Under the pieces are notes generated by a model. That model did not search any database. It saw nothing but the letters and a program-made list of their open reading frames with translations, and was not told the origin of the DNA. The translations under genes and the position numbers were made by a program. 64,000 nt of DNA from Allacma fusca (lineage: Eukaryota; Arthropoda; Collembola; Symphypleona; Sminthuridae): NCBI GenBank assembly GCA_947179485.1, contig OX359248.1:54756386-54820385 (forward strand), in the 5' to 3' direction. Each line of letters opens with the position of its first letter. Positions within the stretch are counted from its first letter, which is position 1. Positions 25,510 to 38,970 of this stretch are shown piece by piece.

Positions 25510-28500
25510 AGTATACTTATATGTACAAGCATATGTATATGTATCAGTAGCGTAAGGGGTGTGACATTTCATGGATCTGCTTCTACTTACTACGCTTACT
25601 TGTGTAAATACTGGAAAAATGTAACCTCGCATATGGTATAAACAATACATCCAAAACGATACATACATATGTAGATGCATGCATGATGTGTGAGTAAGTG
25701 TGAGCATACGATTAAATGAGGGGTATGTCCAGGATGTTGGGTAAGATGGCTCAGCTCCAGTCTAGACATTTTTCATTTGAGGGATAAGCGTGTGAATTGT
25801 AATTATTTTTATGGGCATAATTTTTAATGATTGATTCTTCCTATACTTATACACGTATTTGTACCTAACTACATTTGTGTACATCATCATGTTTTGCTGT
25901 AATTATTACACATTCATAACTGGAATTTTTAGCCTTAATTTAAATTATGGGCTTGTAAACGTTAAATCAAGGAATGGAGGATTTTTAATAACTATTGGAA
26001 AAACTTTGCCTTCAGGACAACGTTGGCTTTGACTTGGACATAGCTTTGAGAAATCCAAGCGTGGTTAAAGATTCGTGCACATACTTTTAAAACTCCTTGG
26101 ATTTCCTTTATTTTACAAGGTGGAGAATCTTACGATCATAATAATAGGGAAAATATTTTTTTGAGCGCCTTAATTGCACTAATAATGTAATTTTTTTGTA
26201 TAGTTTTGAATAATTACAGTATTATACTCATTTGGACTGAATATTCTACTGCATACTTTTTATAACTCATATAACATAAATTATTAGCATCTCCATGTGT
26301 GTAGATCTATGTTCAAAGGGTAGCTGATGTAGCTGATGTATGGAAACTGCTAAATATAGTGTTAGTGTAGTAGGAAAGAAGAAAAGTAACTTTTTAAGAT
26401 GCAGAAATCCAAGTACTAAAAAAGAGTTTGCCATGACCTTTCCTCAGGATGAAATTCTTGAGCCTTAATGCTCCTCTGGGTTTCTCTTTGTTGTGTGTGT
26501 TTTTTATTATGTACATATATTGCCAGTACTACATATGTATTTGAAGGAGCATGATTATTTTTTAAGCCTGTTTTTTCTTCTCCTGACACTCACTCTTCAT
26601 CGTCACACTCAAACAGGCTTTATAAAAGTAGGGAAGAATCCTTAGGGCTGTGTAATATTCTGCGGAGTTCCGTCTGTGCGTATCTCGTTACTTACTTGTA
26701 ATTACTTGGACTTTCTCAAACTCTTTGTTTTCCTTCCCCCCGCCTCTCCCCCCCCCAAATATATAAGCTACCATAAATAACTCCAAGGGAGATAATACAC
26801 AAGTTTGTGTCGTTGTCAGTAATAATTATTGACACTCATATTTAGTATGCTTGAATGGACTTTTGTAGATGTGGATATGTATATCTACATATTGCCGGTA
26901 TATTTTCTTTTTACGCGTCCTATCCTGTACTGTATAGTCTTATAGGACTCAAATGCAGGGAAAATTTACAAGGATACAGTGATAATTTACTAATTTAATG
27001 GCTATACATGTATATCTACAGGTATCTATATCATCTTGTTTATAGCTAATTACAAGATCCATAGATGTACCTGTAGATGATTTGAGCAATGGGGTAATAA
27101 TTTCCGTGCTTATATGAGCCCGAAGAAGAACATGGGAGCAGATGTGCTCCTAGTATTTCCCTTGGATTTGATTGGACCTTCGTCTTCATAGAGAGGGTTT
27201 CTGCCGTAGAACCGGAAAATTTATAGGAGAAATTGAACCAGTATTGTGGAGGTCTCTCTGGTGTTATACTTGGAATCTATTACAGAATGCTCTGTATATA
27301 GCGTACAGCTGTTCCTACAAGAGATCCTTTTGAAAGGGACTTCTCCTTAAAATATGGCAAAATTCAGATTTATATTTATAGTAAAACCAAGCATTATTAA
27401 TTTAGCCAAGCGTCAAAAAATAATACTGGGCATTATTTTCACTTACAATCAAGTCAACGTTCCTTCTGAGCGGTAACTTATTTTTAGAAAATAAATACAG
27501 GTCAAAAATAAAGGAACCCAGACGACAACTGGAGAAGGGGGCTTCTATTACATAAATAAACTTAAAGATCAGCGCTAAGGTCAAAACATGAAGATCGTAA
27601 ATAATGTAAATTGTAATGCTTGTTTCTGTTTCAAATTTTTAATATTATTTTGTGACACTGACAATGTTAATTCTGTCTCCGTACAGAGGAGTTTCATTTG
27701 TGATGATTCTTGTTATACTTTTGTATGATAATGTAATTCATATATAGGATTCATATGTGTGACTCTACTATCTGTAGTGATTCTTTACTACAGGGGGCAA
27801 ATAGGATTTCTAATATAAATAAATACAGGAACTAATGCATTACCTCACCAATAAGGAACTCCACGAGAAAATAAACGGTCACTGTATAGAAAGAACGTAT
27901 AAGGAATTGAATAAAAAGACAAGAAGGTGAGTAGAGTCTGATGCTCCTTCATCTTCTTATCGGGCCCAGCCGTTGAATGTCCTCCCTTTCCTTTGCTCTC
28001 ATCTTAGTATACAGATGCAAGTCCAAATAAATGGCTTTTTACCCATAGAAGAGAGAATGAGTGCCACAATGCAAGTCGGAGTGCATTGAAAAGAGCCTCA
28101 AAAAGAGATGCAAGAACAGATGCACAAATACATTGAATTTTGTCCCTTCCATTATTCCTACTTTCTATTGAACCTGTCTTATTCTTAACTACACTATGTA
28201 CCTATACTATGTACGTTGGTGGTGCTGTTGTTGTTGTTATTGTGCAACGGCGTGTTTCCTTTTGTACACCAGAAATCTTCCTCTTCGTTGCCACGTAGTT
28301 ATGTATGTATGTATGTATGTGCATAAATGAAATTTTGTTGAAAAAATCGTATGCGGTGGGTGCACCTTGATATTAGTACAAGGATTCTTACTGTGCTCAG
28401 TAATTTATTATTATTTCTTTTACACATTTATTCTATAAATACATACATATACATACCCCCGTCTACATAATCCCCCTTTCCGTGAGTGTCATGTCATGTG

Positions 28501-28692
28501 GAAGAAATTGAAGAATTATTACGTCCTTTTCTTATAATATTGCCTTTATTTTTAAAGAAATCCCCTTCAGAACACTTGATAGTCCATGCCCTTCCGGCGC
28601 TATCGGCATTAGAGAAGAATTTTATTCGATTTTTTTGAAAGAGTAACTTCAAAATTACGGTAGAACTTGTAGGGATGCGGCTCTAGTCTATA

Positions 28693-28940
28693 CAGTGTAC
28701 TCTCATTGTGAGCATCCCCAGTGTGGGATCATTTTTCCCTTGGGGTAAAATTTTTTTTTACAGAGATTCCGTTTACCACAATGTTAGAAATGAGTGTTTT
28801 AAGGACAATTCATTCAGATCTTGTAGAAGTGAGAGGGGTTTACCTTAAAATTCACTCACACGCCATGCTATTATATTTTGGGGGAAAAAATGTAGTTAAC
28901 AGTTCAGTTGGATCTGTTCTTCTCTGGCGAGAGGTTAAGG
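28693..28940. mobile_element. MITE-like element, copy 7 (about 248 bp)
   Basis: The left end CAGTGTACTCTCATTGTGAG is preceded by TA and matches the family closely. The right end around 28915-28940 (TTCTCTGGCGAGAGGTTAAG) is diverged, so the right limit is approximate. Confidence 0.45.
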
Positions 28941-28971
28941 TCATCCGTATTTCCTTCCAGCTCTGATTCCT

Positions 28972-29010
28972 TTCTCTCTCTCTCTCTGTCTCTCTCTCTC
29001 TCTCCCTCTC
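28972..29010. repeat. (CT)n microsatellite
   Basis: CT units with a single TG interruption, next to the right end of MITE-like copy 7. Confidence 0.9.
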
Positions 29011-30727
29011 CTTGAAGCCTTCCACAAACGACAAATACACAGTCAGACAGTTTCTTCTTTTTTTTTTATGAGGATAGGGGGACAAAGGTAGAGAAATTTC
29101 AATGGGGGATAATAATATAGATTTATTATAGAAGTAATTATATGTATCTTCATGGAATGATATAGGGGATATGTGTCTGTGTGTGAGAGGAGCAGACAAA
29201 AGGAACGGAAGGCGGAAATCTAGTGATCGTTTTCTTGAAATAGAACATTTGGTTATAAGTAGATATGTGAGAGAGTTACTCCTAATTATATATGTTTTGA
29301 ATTGTGTAAGTAATATGTATCAATGGGCGTACAGAGTATATATAGATAATTATATATACATCTATGTACATATGTATAGCTACTATTGCAATGTTGTGCT
29401 TGGAGTCTCTTCAAAGAGATTACTCTATGGATTTAGATTCTCCTCCGTCTAAATTTAGAATTATTACGTGGTCGGGGCGGGCGGCTGTGTGTGAGTGAGA
29501 GAGTGCATTTTTCAGGGTAAATTTGGAACTGATGCAGCTGCACACTCAAAGCCTTTTTATATATGCCTACCTTTGAGTTACCTGCATAAGAGGTTCAATT
29601 TTCACAGGGATATATCATTACTTAATGCACGTACATACATATGTTGGAGCATGTACGGCCAATATATGACAAATGCATATAGGAACTGTACATTTTGACT
29701 CTCTCCGGCCTTTTCTCTGCAGCTGCACTTTTATTATTCACTAGGAACCACGTCAGAGGAACACACTGCTCCATGTCTTGTGCGTCTTTTAAGATCATGA
29801 CTTTTATGTATTTCACAAACTATTATTTATTTTCTTAAAGCTCAAATATTCATAAACAAGATTTCTAGTGAGAAATATACTTCCTCAGTGAATTTCTTGG
29901 TTCCTGGAATCTAAGTAGCTCCTACATTTTTCCTTACATTGAAACGATAATGGTAAGTCGTGTGGTTGGCAATTACTAGTTCCGTGGAAATGCGACTTCC
30001 ATAGAATAGATTAATTACATAATAGCGTTTTCGGAATAACAAGTTCCTGAAAAAACCTGAGGATGCTACTACATATGTACATACATGAGCCTAGACATAG
30101 CCAGATATGAGCCTTATGAGTGGTTGTTTTTGAAGGAACAAAATTAATTGGATTGTAAAGTTATGATGGAGGAAAAGAAATAGCGTTGTGGTCAATGGGA
30201 ATGAGCTCTGATATCGTCCTGTAATAATTACACAGAGGAATTGTTATTGTAATTAAGGGAATCTTCTAATATTGAGTATTTACTCAATACAGGGCCAGTT
30301 AATATTTTGTAAAATAGAGGATTTTAAGGAAATCCCTACGAGGTGACTTGTGTTGTTGGATTATTGCGTGTTTGTGTTCGTTGTTGTTATTGTAGTTGCT
30401 CTGAAAAAGGTTCCCGGGATTCGTGGAAAATTGGAGGAAATTGGTGTGGATGGAGTGGATGTATGTATATGTCTGTATTTTTGAGTGTCTATCAATGGAA
30501 TGTGTCTGAGACTGTTTTTAACAAATCTTATTTCGAAGGTCAGGGCTGGAAGCTTTGTTCGGAAATAAGTCGAACCTTTTTCTGGATATTTCTGACTGAG
30601 GATATTGAAATTACTACAATTTTTCTCTTGCTTTTCAATTTTTCAAGAGCTGGGATCCATTTTTCTAAAGAATTGAGACGCACGGGGATAAGTACCTATA
30701 TACACGAAGGTGTAGATAACTGAGCGA

Positions 30728-30758
30728 TGGAGTGTCGTTGTAGAGAGAGAGTTGACTG
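30728..30758. repeat. Single MITE-type right end
   Basis: GTAGAGAGAGAGTTGACTG followed by TA matches the right end of the family. No left partner was recognised upstream. Confidence 0.3.
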
Positions 30759-30955
30759 TATTCGAAGCCTGAGTTGAAACATATTTGCCTGTTTTTGTAT
30801 AATACACTAAACTTCAAATGGGACCACAAAATTGTTAACAAAGGTTATACAGAATCAATCTCAGGTAAAAGATTGTATAACTCAGGGATATAGGATTATA
30901 ATTTACAGTAATTTATTACATTTATTTCCACGGGGAGCTCTTTCCTTTAAATATA

Positions 30956-31185
30956 CAGTTGTCAATGTAAGACGTAAGAGCAGCGTCATTTAAGACCGTT
31001 ATCCCTTTACAGTAGGAGCGACATTGCTGAGATACATTCCACATTTATCTCGATTACATTTTCTTCCAGAGCTAGTTATTTTTCTGAAGAAAAATATAAT
31101 TAATTATGTGACTTCAGCTTCAAATAGTTTATTTTCTATGGAAAATTTTGAATTTGAGAGAGGTACTTATAACGAGAGTACATTG
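30956..31185. mobile_element. MITE-like element, copy 8 (230 bp)
   Basis: The left end CAGTTGTCAATGTAAGACGT is preceded by TA. The right end, reverse-complemented, is CAATGTACTCTCGTTATAAG. The interior is AT-rich and non-coding. Confidence 0.5.
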
Positions 31186-33196
31186 TTGTTTTCTTTCTGA
31201 CTGTCTGCATCCGCTATTTATGTCTGGAAACACGGAACAAGGTTTTCTTCTTCTCATCCCAAAGACCTGGTTTTTGAAATAACTGCGACGTATGATCTTA
31301 GGATCGTGATAGTTTTAGAAAGGCAAAAGTGAAATGACCACAACTTTCTCCATCTCTACAGTATGGTAGCTTATTTCATGTGATAGGAGAAAACAGCATC
31401 GTGCCAAAATAAAATAATGTGCATACATACAAAATAGTCTTATGTCCCTATAGAGAAAATAAGTTTGTACTAAGGGTGTATGTTGTAATGACCCTGCACT
31501 GTACTTGAATGATACGTGAACAATTACATGGAATGATACATCATACAAACTGTAAATACTGGACTTGTGTAAGACAATAAGTGTGAAATTGCCTCGTAGA
31601 AAATAAATACAGGCCAATAATTTTGATTTATTGAGTATCTAATCCAAATTTAAGCATTTGGGACTATACCTACACACTGTAACCATAAATATCTACATCT
31701 ACAGATAAGGTGTTGTATGTTATGTACCATGTACCAAATTATCACACTTGTACAGAGTTCACCGTCTTCGGAATAGTAAATTGAACTAGCACGATTTGTA
31801 GAGAGTATATACATATAATGTAATGTGGTGTATGCTCTTATATGTGAGAGTGAAGATTTTATGGGTAAATGTAAGGCTTTATGTTCTTCTTATATCAAGT
31901 TCTTACATAAGGAGGCTTTGTAGGGAGAGTAATTACACTGTATCGTTACTAAGCCTATAAGTAAGTATACTCTGCAGGAGCAAATCCTGATTGAGTCTGT
32001 AGATTTCGTAGCTGAAAGGTGTGCAAGGAGAAACTTAAGTATGTAGATACATATGATGAGGGTTGTATAGGATTACAATGGTATTATTACTCCTCTTGTA
32101 TACTTACACTATACTGGAGAATAGCACTAAGGAGAGAGAGAGAGACAGAGACTGACTGTGAGTGAGAGACCTTCAAAGGTACTTTTACCTCTCCCGTCTG
32201 TGATTTCCTATTGCCATTCTATTCTGTCCATGGCCTCAGACTTTATCAGCACCTTGTCTGAGCTCACTTGTTCCCTTCCATGTACATATTTACATACATT
32301 CGTATGTTTATTTTAGAGTGTACTCTCCCTTGTATGCCTATATGGGTACTGCAGAGTGTACTCATTGTCAATACTCATACTGTAAAAAGATATGCAGACG
32401 TAATACTATCTGTACATACATACATATGTAGAACATATCCATCAAGTTACCTCCTGCTTTTGCACGGAGTTGTTTGTTATGTACGAACAAAATATAGGAA
32501 TTGTAAATACGTATGTACATGGCTGGTGTCAAGCAAATATCAGTGTACAACGTAAAAGAGTATGTACTGTTTGAGACGCATTTAATTTCATATACTTCGC
32601 TTATAGTGAGGGTATAAAATGTAATTACATGTTTATAAAAGCTTAACACTTAAATACAGGAACAGGACACGCGGACTTTTTTCACATGGGTTTTAGCATG
32701 GTCCTCACATATGTACAGTACTTACTGTGTCAGGTATGTGTGTGGATCCTTATAGGTACAGACTTGATACTACGTACTTTTGTATGTACATACATACATA
32801 TAGTAGGACCTTAATTAATATAATGGACACAGGCATAGGCAGGGCTATGGGAGGGATGTTGTTCCTGATAAAATCCTATGTTCTTGTGTGTCTCTGTATG
32901 TGCTGGATAATGATAGAGTTACAAATATGTAATTGTCCGTGTGTATGTATGTACATATGAGTGTAGGTATGCATTATGTATGGGATTTGCGCTGTAAAAA
33001 AAGTCATATACCTATATATATGGAGCTTCATATGCGCAGTTAACGTTGTACACAATGACATGAGAATGGCATTACACAACGTTTAACTTTCAATGGAGAG
33101 CCAACAATAGAAGCCGTAACCACTTGTGTATTGAAATGTTCTTGGCTTTCAATGAGTGTATGTTTTTACCATGGTCGAGGTTACCTTGTATACATG

Positions 33197-33232
33197 CTCT
33201 CTCTCTCTCTCTCTCTCTCGCTCTCTCTCTCA
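33197..33232. repeat. (CT)n microsatellite
   Basis: About eighteen CT units with one interruption. Confidence 0.9.
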
Positions 33233-34011
33233 CTCACTCTGTCACTCTCTGAACATTGGTAAACATTTTGTTCCCCCCTCTAACTTCCGTCCGGTGAACT
33301 TCACCTGTTTCAATGTCTTCCCCCTTTTTTCCCTCAGTCAGCCTTGCAAACTCCATTAAACTCATTTGTGTATGCAAGTCCTTTTTGAACCTCTATATAT
33401 TGACGAGTATTTTACTTGCTTCTTGTAGTATGTCTGTGTGTACACTGTACTTGTCGTCAATTGACGTTCTTTATCTTGTAGGTTTGTGGTTGAGCATGGA
33501 GATAGATATACGTACGCATGTAAGTAAGTAAGAAGAGCAACTCAAGTACATGTGGATGAATGCTTCAAAAAGAAACTCATAGAGATACCTGATGCCATTC
33601 ATAGTAAATGAATCAACGAATAAATAGAATATGAGACACTCATTTTCCAAGAAAGGCTTACAAAATACAGGGTTTCTCAAGGAACAATTATTAGGAAAAC
33701 ACAAAGGAACAAGCTTATTACAATCATTTCCTGTAAAATTATAGGGTGACTAATTGTAAGAATTCTGGGTTCCTAATTCCATTCGTTGTTATCATTTCGT
33801 TATAGTCATACATTTATCCAATGTATGACTACAGCACAGCAATTATTACGTATTAAAGCATAGGTCGGTAATAATTCAAATTGAAGTGGCATTCCATACA
33901 AGGCATTAAAATACAATGTCAATAGTTTGGATAATAGAAAGAATGACAGTAAAGTTTGTTGGGAACTATATGATCAGATCATGTCGCCCTCTACCTCCTG
34001 TAAGAACTAGT

Positions 34012-34050
34012 ACAGTGTACGACTCTATACTCTCGCTATAAGAGACTAAT
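34012..34050. repeat. Single MITE-type left end
   Basis: ATACTCTCGCTATAAGAG is a near-perfect match to the inner part of the family end. The partner end is not apparent within 350 bases. Confidence 0.35.
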
Positions 34051-35481
34051 AATAGAGAGCTTCTTGTAAAACAGCAATTTCTCAATAGGGCAAAAATATA
34101 TGATCGTGTGGTCAATTTTGAATCTCAAATGTATCTTCATATTCTCACCATGTGGCAATACGAAAATGCTTGTAAGTATAGATGCAAAGCCAAAAATAAT
34201 TATACGTAGTAATTAGGGCATGCATGGTATGAGATGAAAAGCAGAGAGCGAAAAACCAGAAAAGGGGAAATTGTTTGAGCTTATTCATTATAGTTTGTTG
34301 TTTCACAGGAATTTTCCTTTTGGTTAAAATTGTGTCGATTCCGGCAGTTATTTTGAAACGGATGAAAACTGTATTGTACAAGGATTATTATGCGTAAGAA
34401 ATAATTAAATTAAAATAATTAGCAGTGCTTGAATAAACCAAGGATTACAGATTCTGATAGAATAAATCCGAGTGACAACGTAAAATGAGGCATAAACTTA
34501 CACATGTAAGTATTGGATTTTAAGCAGTATTTAATATTTTTACATGATACGTGTAATGATGTATCTACATATATCTAGGGATATGTTTGCGAGCTACATG
34601 TTTTTCTCGTCCCCATATGCCGTGCATGAATTTATTCTTGAGAGGCCTCTGTGTGTTTGTTGTTTATGCAATTATCTACCTCCACTTATGTAGAGCTAAG
34701 AAGGTACTCGTTGTAATTAATTATAAAAGTTCAAACGCATAGTTTACCTTTTACTTATACATAGTTAAAATTATGCATGTAATTAATGTACACTCATTCA
34801 CATGGTGTGTAAATATAGTGACTTGGTAACTCCCTGGATGGTGTGTTTGATGTATACTTATATGTATGTGTGTATGTGTTGTGTAGAGTGTAATGAGTGC
34901 TCTTATCACAGGATAGTTGATCCTATTAGTACTAAACTGAAAGGAAGAGAATGAAAAAGAGAAACTGAGAAAGGTATTTTTGCGCATGAACTTGCATCCT
35001 AATCTCCTCCGTGGATTTTCGCTCGCTGATGCATTGTTTTGACAGGAACAACACTCCACATTGGCTTCTTCTCCTTCCTTCCACCTAATTTCTTCATGTT
35101 ACAATCCTACAGATACCCTAAGCTCCAATTAATTATGCATACAGCAGTCTGGCTCAAACATGTTTCCACTCCATTTGCTAAGCATTCCCCAATGCTATTT
35201 TTTTCCTACTTTACTCCAACTCAAATACTATCTCTGTAATGGTGTACACCGACACACATTTATACACATATACTTATGCTCCTCAGATTCATCCCATATC
35301 CCATAGACAAACAGAATAACATGTATCCAAATATGTGGAAGATGATTACATATAGCTTCTACTACGTGAATATTCAAGTATTCAACAACAACTTTTGTAC
35401 TCATTTTGTGTGTGTGTATAGGAAGATTTTGGAGTCTCATTCTTTGTCTCTCTGTATATACATATGTACATATGAGTAGAT

Positions 35482-35504
35482 ATCTCTCTCTCTCTCTCTC
35501 TCTC
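35482..35504. repeat. (CT)n microsatellite
   Basis: About eleven CT units. Confidence 0.9.
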
Positions 35505-36517
35505 GCTTTTTCTGGAGTGAGGAATGCCAAGTGCATGAGTCATTTGCACATAAGGATTTTTACTCAAAGGTTTTGTCATGCTGTGAACCGTCCATTCATT
35601 TCATATTCCATGTTTGTTGGCACGTTGGCAGACTGTAGTATCGCAAAACACTTGATCATGTCTGGTCTGTGTCTCCTCTCAAAGTAGATCCAGTTTAATG
35701 TATGGCCTTTTCTCGTGTCTCCTAGTTGTTTCTCATTGTCTCCGACTCTCACTCAGCCCTTTTTCCGGTAAGGTTTTATACTCCGCTGGCTCAATAGATA
35801 CAATTATGCGAGTCATGAGTTTTGAAGATTAGTTGTGGAGGTTGAGGATTTCAGCATTAGTTTTTCAATTTATATGAATGCATGAATATTAATTATTTTA
35901 TTATGTCTTCTCAAAACGGTACAACTCCTGAAATTATTTTTCAGACTGTGAACATAATCCTATGTACACAGTTCTTAATGTTACCCGGGTAATTAAAGTA
36001 TTAAAAAAAAATTGAATTCATTGTATTTAATAAAATTCTTCTGGAAGTTCGATGGGAGATCCTTTGGAATGACAGAAAATGAAATCATTAATCTTATTTA
36101 TCAGGAATTTCTGTACAGAACGACGAGAACGATCATTTCAACTGCTCTGAGATAATTATGCAAACATGACTGAGGTGATGGTCCACGGGTATTTCCTGGA
36201 TCTTTTTTGTATTAAAATACACGCTAATATTTGTAAACATTTTCCGCTGTTATGAGATCCGATAGGAAGGTAGGAAGTTCAAAAATTATTGTCTTATGAG
36301 TTCTGAGGTACTAATTGTAAGTGATTTAGTGTAGATAATTATGCGGCTGTATTTTTGTAGAATTATTTTTAAAATAGTAAGCATAGTACGTGTACATAAG
36401 CATACAATACGCTGCTGATTTCTTAGAATGAATGAAAACGCTCAGCCAATTCTTTTCCTGCCGGAGGTTTTAGCTGCAATGGCATTAAATGTAATTTGTT
36501 TTGTGGGAACGTGTCTT

Positions 36518-36554
36518 AAGTTGTTTTTTGTTTCGCGAAAAACAAAAACAATGA
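36518..36554. repeat. Imperfect inverted repeat around TTTCGCGAAA
   Basis: T-rich (TTGTTTTTTGTTTCGCG) and A-rich (CGCGAAAAACAAAAACAA) arms meet at a CGCG centre. It is an imperfect cruciform-capable repeat of about 30 bases. Function unknown. Confidence 0.4.
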
Positions 36555-37149
36555 GGCTCTGTTTTAAACGAAGTTGTTGTGTTGGCTGAGATATACATAG
36601 GAGAGCAATGTAAATCTAATATGTTCGTTCACTTTTTCCGATGTGCGACACTTTTTTGTCATTCCTATCAAGATTTGGCTCTGGTCCTCATATTTCTCAT
36701 TCTCTGTCCTCAAATGCACAGGAATCATGAGAGAAAAGTTTAGAGGCTTGTTTTCTCCCAACAGAAAGAGGAGAGGGAGGTAGGAGAATGATACAAAAAT
36801 ATTCCAGAAGGATATTTTAAAAAGCGGCTTATCTTCCCATGGGGATACTACTTGATGAATGATGACAATTCTGCATAACATTTCATGATATAATCTTTTT
36901 GATTTCTCCAAATAGTTTTCTAAAAGGCATCAGTCTGCTCAAGGAATTTCAGAACTAATTTATCTGCACGTTTTTCCTCTGCAAACCTAATACCTACACA
37001 CTTCATAATCTCCCGAGCTGAAGGATTATAATGTTGTTTATTTACCACACATCCCTGTAGTTTAATACTTGTGGCAAATAAACTGCAACTTTGATTACTG
37101 TTGGTTTTTGATGTTTAAGATTTTCTTCGTGAATGCAAACTAACCTTGC

Positions 37150-38215
37150 AGCTAGATCACATGGAATACTACAGCGATTTAAAAATGCGTAAATGCAAAT
37201 CTCCGCATCTCTAGATCACATGGAAAACTACGGTGATTTAAATTTTCGTAATACAATCTCCTCGCCACTAGATCACATGGGAAACTACAACGATTTAAAT
37301 TTTCGTAATTCAAGCCATCCTCGTCACTAGATCACATGGGAAACTACAATAATTTAAATTTTTGTAATACAAGCTATCTTCGTCACTAGATCACATGGGA
37401 AACTACAAAGATTTACATTTTCGTCATACAATCTATCCTCGCCACTAGATCACATGGGAAACTACAATGATTATAATTTTCGTAATACAGGCTATCCTCG
37501 TCACTAGATCACATGGGAAACTACAATAATTTAAATTTTCGTAATACAAGCTATCTTCGTCACTAGATCACATGGGAAACTACAAAGATTTACATTTTCG
37601 TCATACAATCTATCCTCGCCACTAGATCACATGGGAAACTACAATGATTATAATTTTCGTAATACAGGCTATCCTCGTCACTAGACCACATGGGAAACTA
37701 CAATAATTTAAATTTTCGTAATACAAGCTATCTTCGCCACTAGATCACATGGGAAACTACAAAGATTTACATTTTCGTCATACAATCTATCCTCGCTACT
37801 AGATCACATGGTAAACTACAATAATCTAAATTTTCGTAATACAAGCTATCCTCGCCACCACATTACCTGGAAAAACCAGTAATTTCAGTTTTCAAAAATG
37901 CAAAGTATGCTAGCGAATACAACACATCGGAAGAAACAATTATTTAAATATACGTAAACGAAAACCACGCTTGCCACTGCATCACATTGGAAACTACAGT
38001 AATTGATATATTCGTAACACAAGCTATCCTCACAACTAGATTACATGGGAAACTACAATAATTTAAATTTTCGCAATACATGCTATCCTCGTTACTAGAT
38101 CACATGGGAAAGTACAATAATTTAAATTTTCGTAATACAAGCTATCTTCGTCACTAGATCACACGGGAAACTACAACGATTGAAATGCAGTTATACAGTT
38201 ATTGAAATATTGATA
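37150..38215. repeat. 59-bp tandem repeat array (about 18 units)
   Basis: The anchor CTAGATCACATGGGAAACTA recurs at 37152, 37211, 37268, 37327, 37386, 37445, 37504, 37563, 37622, 37681, 37740 and 37799, almost always 59 bases apart. Degenerate units follow at about 37858-38000, then better units at about 38036, 38095 and 38154. Within it 37386-37562 and 37563-37739 are near-identical 177-bp blocks of three units each, a higher-order repeat. Edge units are the most diverged. No coding frame persists across units. Confidence 0.95.
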
Positions 38216-38333
38216 AATGTGAGCTATCGTGTAGATGGTTAATTATAGATATAAATCTGGTTCGTCAGAAAAACTTAATTATAATTTTTTTTTCACATTT
38301 AAATTGGTTTCAGTGGAATCCATTTTTATTATA

Positions 38334-38376
38334 AATAGCAAGCTTTCGAACAACAACTGTGTTCATCTTCGGGCTA
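38334..38376 (-). mobile_element. Penelope-like element remnant with hammerhead-like core
   Basis: The minus strand reads CCGAAGATGAACA, then a short loop, TGTTCGAAAGC, then TTGCTA. The layout follows a hammerhead ribozyme: a CUGANGA-like box, stem II (GAACA/TGTTC), a GAAA box, and a minimal stem III (AGC/GCT) followed by A at the cleavage position. Such type I hammerheads with very short stem III are known from Penelope-like retroelements. One core base differs from consensus and stem I is not convincing, so activity is doubtful. No reverse transcriptase is visible nearby. Confidence 0.35.
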
Positions 38377-38386
38377 TCTACAACTC

Positions 38387-38508
38387 TTATTAATTAATAT
38401 ATTAATTTATTTCATTTAATTTATTTATATTAATTATATTAATTAATTTATATATTAATTTAATATTAATATATAAATATTAATTATAAATATCTATTAA
38501 ATATTAAA
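38387..38508. repeat. Nearly pure A/T block
   Basis: About 120 bases made almost only of A and T, dominated by TTAATTAATATATTAATT-like self-complementary words. It lies 170 bases beyond the 59-bp array. It is low-complexity and could easily be unwound or form cruciforms. Confidence 0.8.
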
Positions 38509-38970
38509 ATGATTAGTAACTTCAAGGACTCCACATTTCACAATATTCCATTTGAGCTCTTCCTATCATTTTCCTGGTACGTTGTAGGCATCTCTAACAA
38601 ACTTTATTAAATCATCCTAGGATATCAATTTTATTGCCTTCAATTGTATGCAATGTGATAATTGTTTCAGATAGAAAAATAATTATTTATAATTGAAAAT
38701 CTAAGCTGTGTATTATCTCAAAAAACACTGAGGAGGTAAATATGTATTTCCGGAGATTTTTATTAGAGAGGGTAGTAATGGAGGAAATAATATTTGAATG
38801 TAAGGACATGCAGTATTTAAGAGCACATGATGAGCCTTATTAGTAGCCATGTCGTTAGTCATCTCTTTCCTTTGTAACTCCACACACATTCATACATATG
38901 AAAATGAAGAAAATGCCAGGACAAAAACAGCCATAATATTATATCTGCCTACGTAAACGTACAAACTTAC

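Larger units (their letters stand above)
19966..28692. other. Non-coding DNA rich in simple repeats
   Basis: Contains (CT)n, (TATG)n, (AT)n and (GT)n tracts and many TACATATGTA-type palindromes. A 40-bp segment at 21475-21514 has good splice sites on both sides but no coding evidence. No gene is supported. Confidence 0.6.
31186..37149. other. Non-coding DNA before the 59-bp array
   Basis: AT-rich, with CT tracts and a single MITE-type end near 34025. A 115-codon minus-strand open frame at 36564-36911 begins at a non-ATG codon and has no recognised motif. No gene is supported. Confidence 0.55.

Noticed and set aside
25321-25707. Overlapping open frames of over 100 codons on both strands
   Set aside because: They are held open by the long (AT)n tract, giving Ile-Tyr runs, and flanked by low-complexity DNA.
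30343-30723. 126-codon plus-strand frame
   Set aside because: It begins at a non-ATG codon, has no recognisable motif, and its composition matches the surrounding non-coding DNA.
36564-36911. 115-codon minus-strand frame
   Set aside because: It starts with TTG, and neither a family motif nor good splice sites were found. Could be revisited with transcript data.
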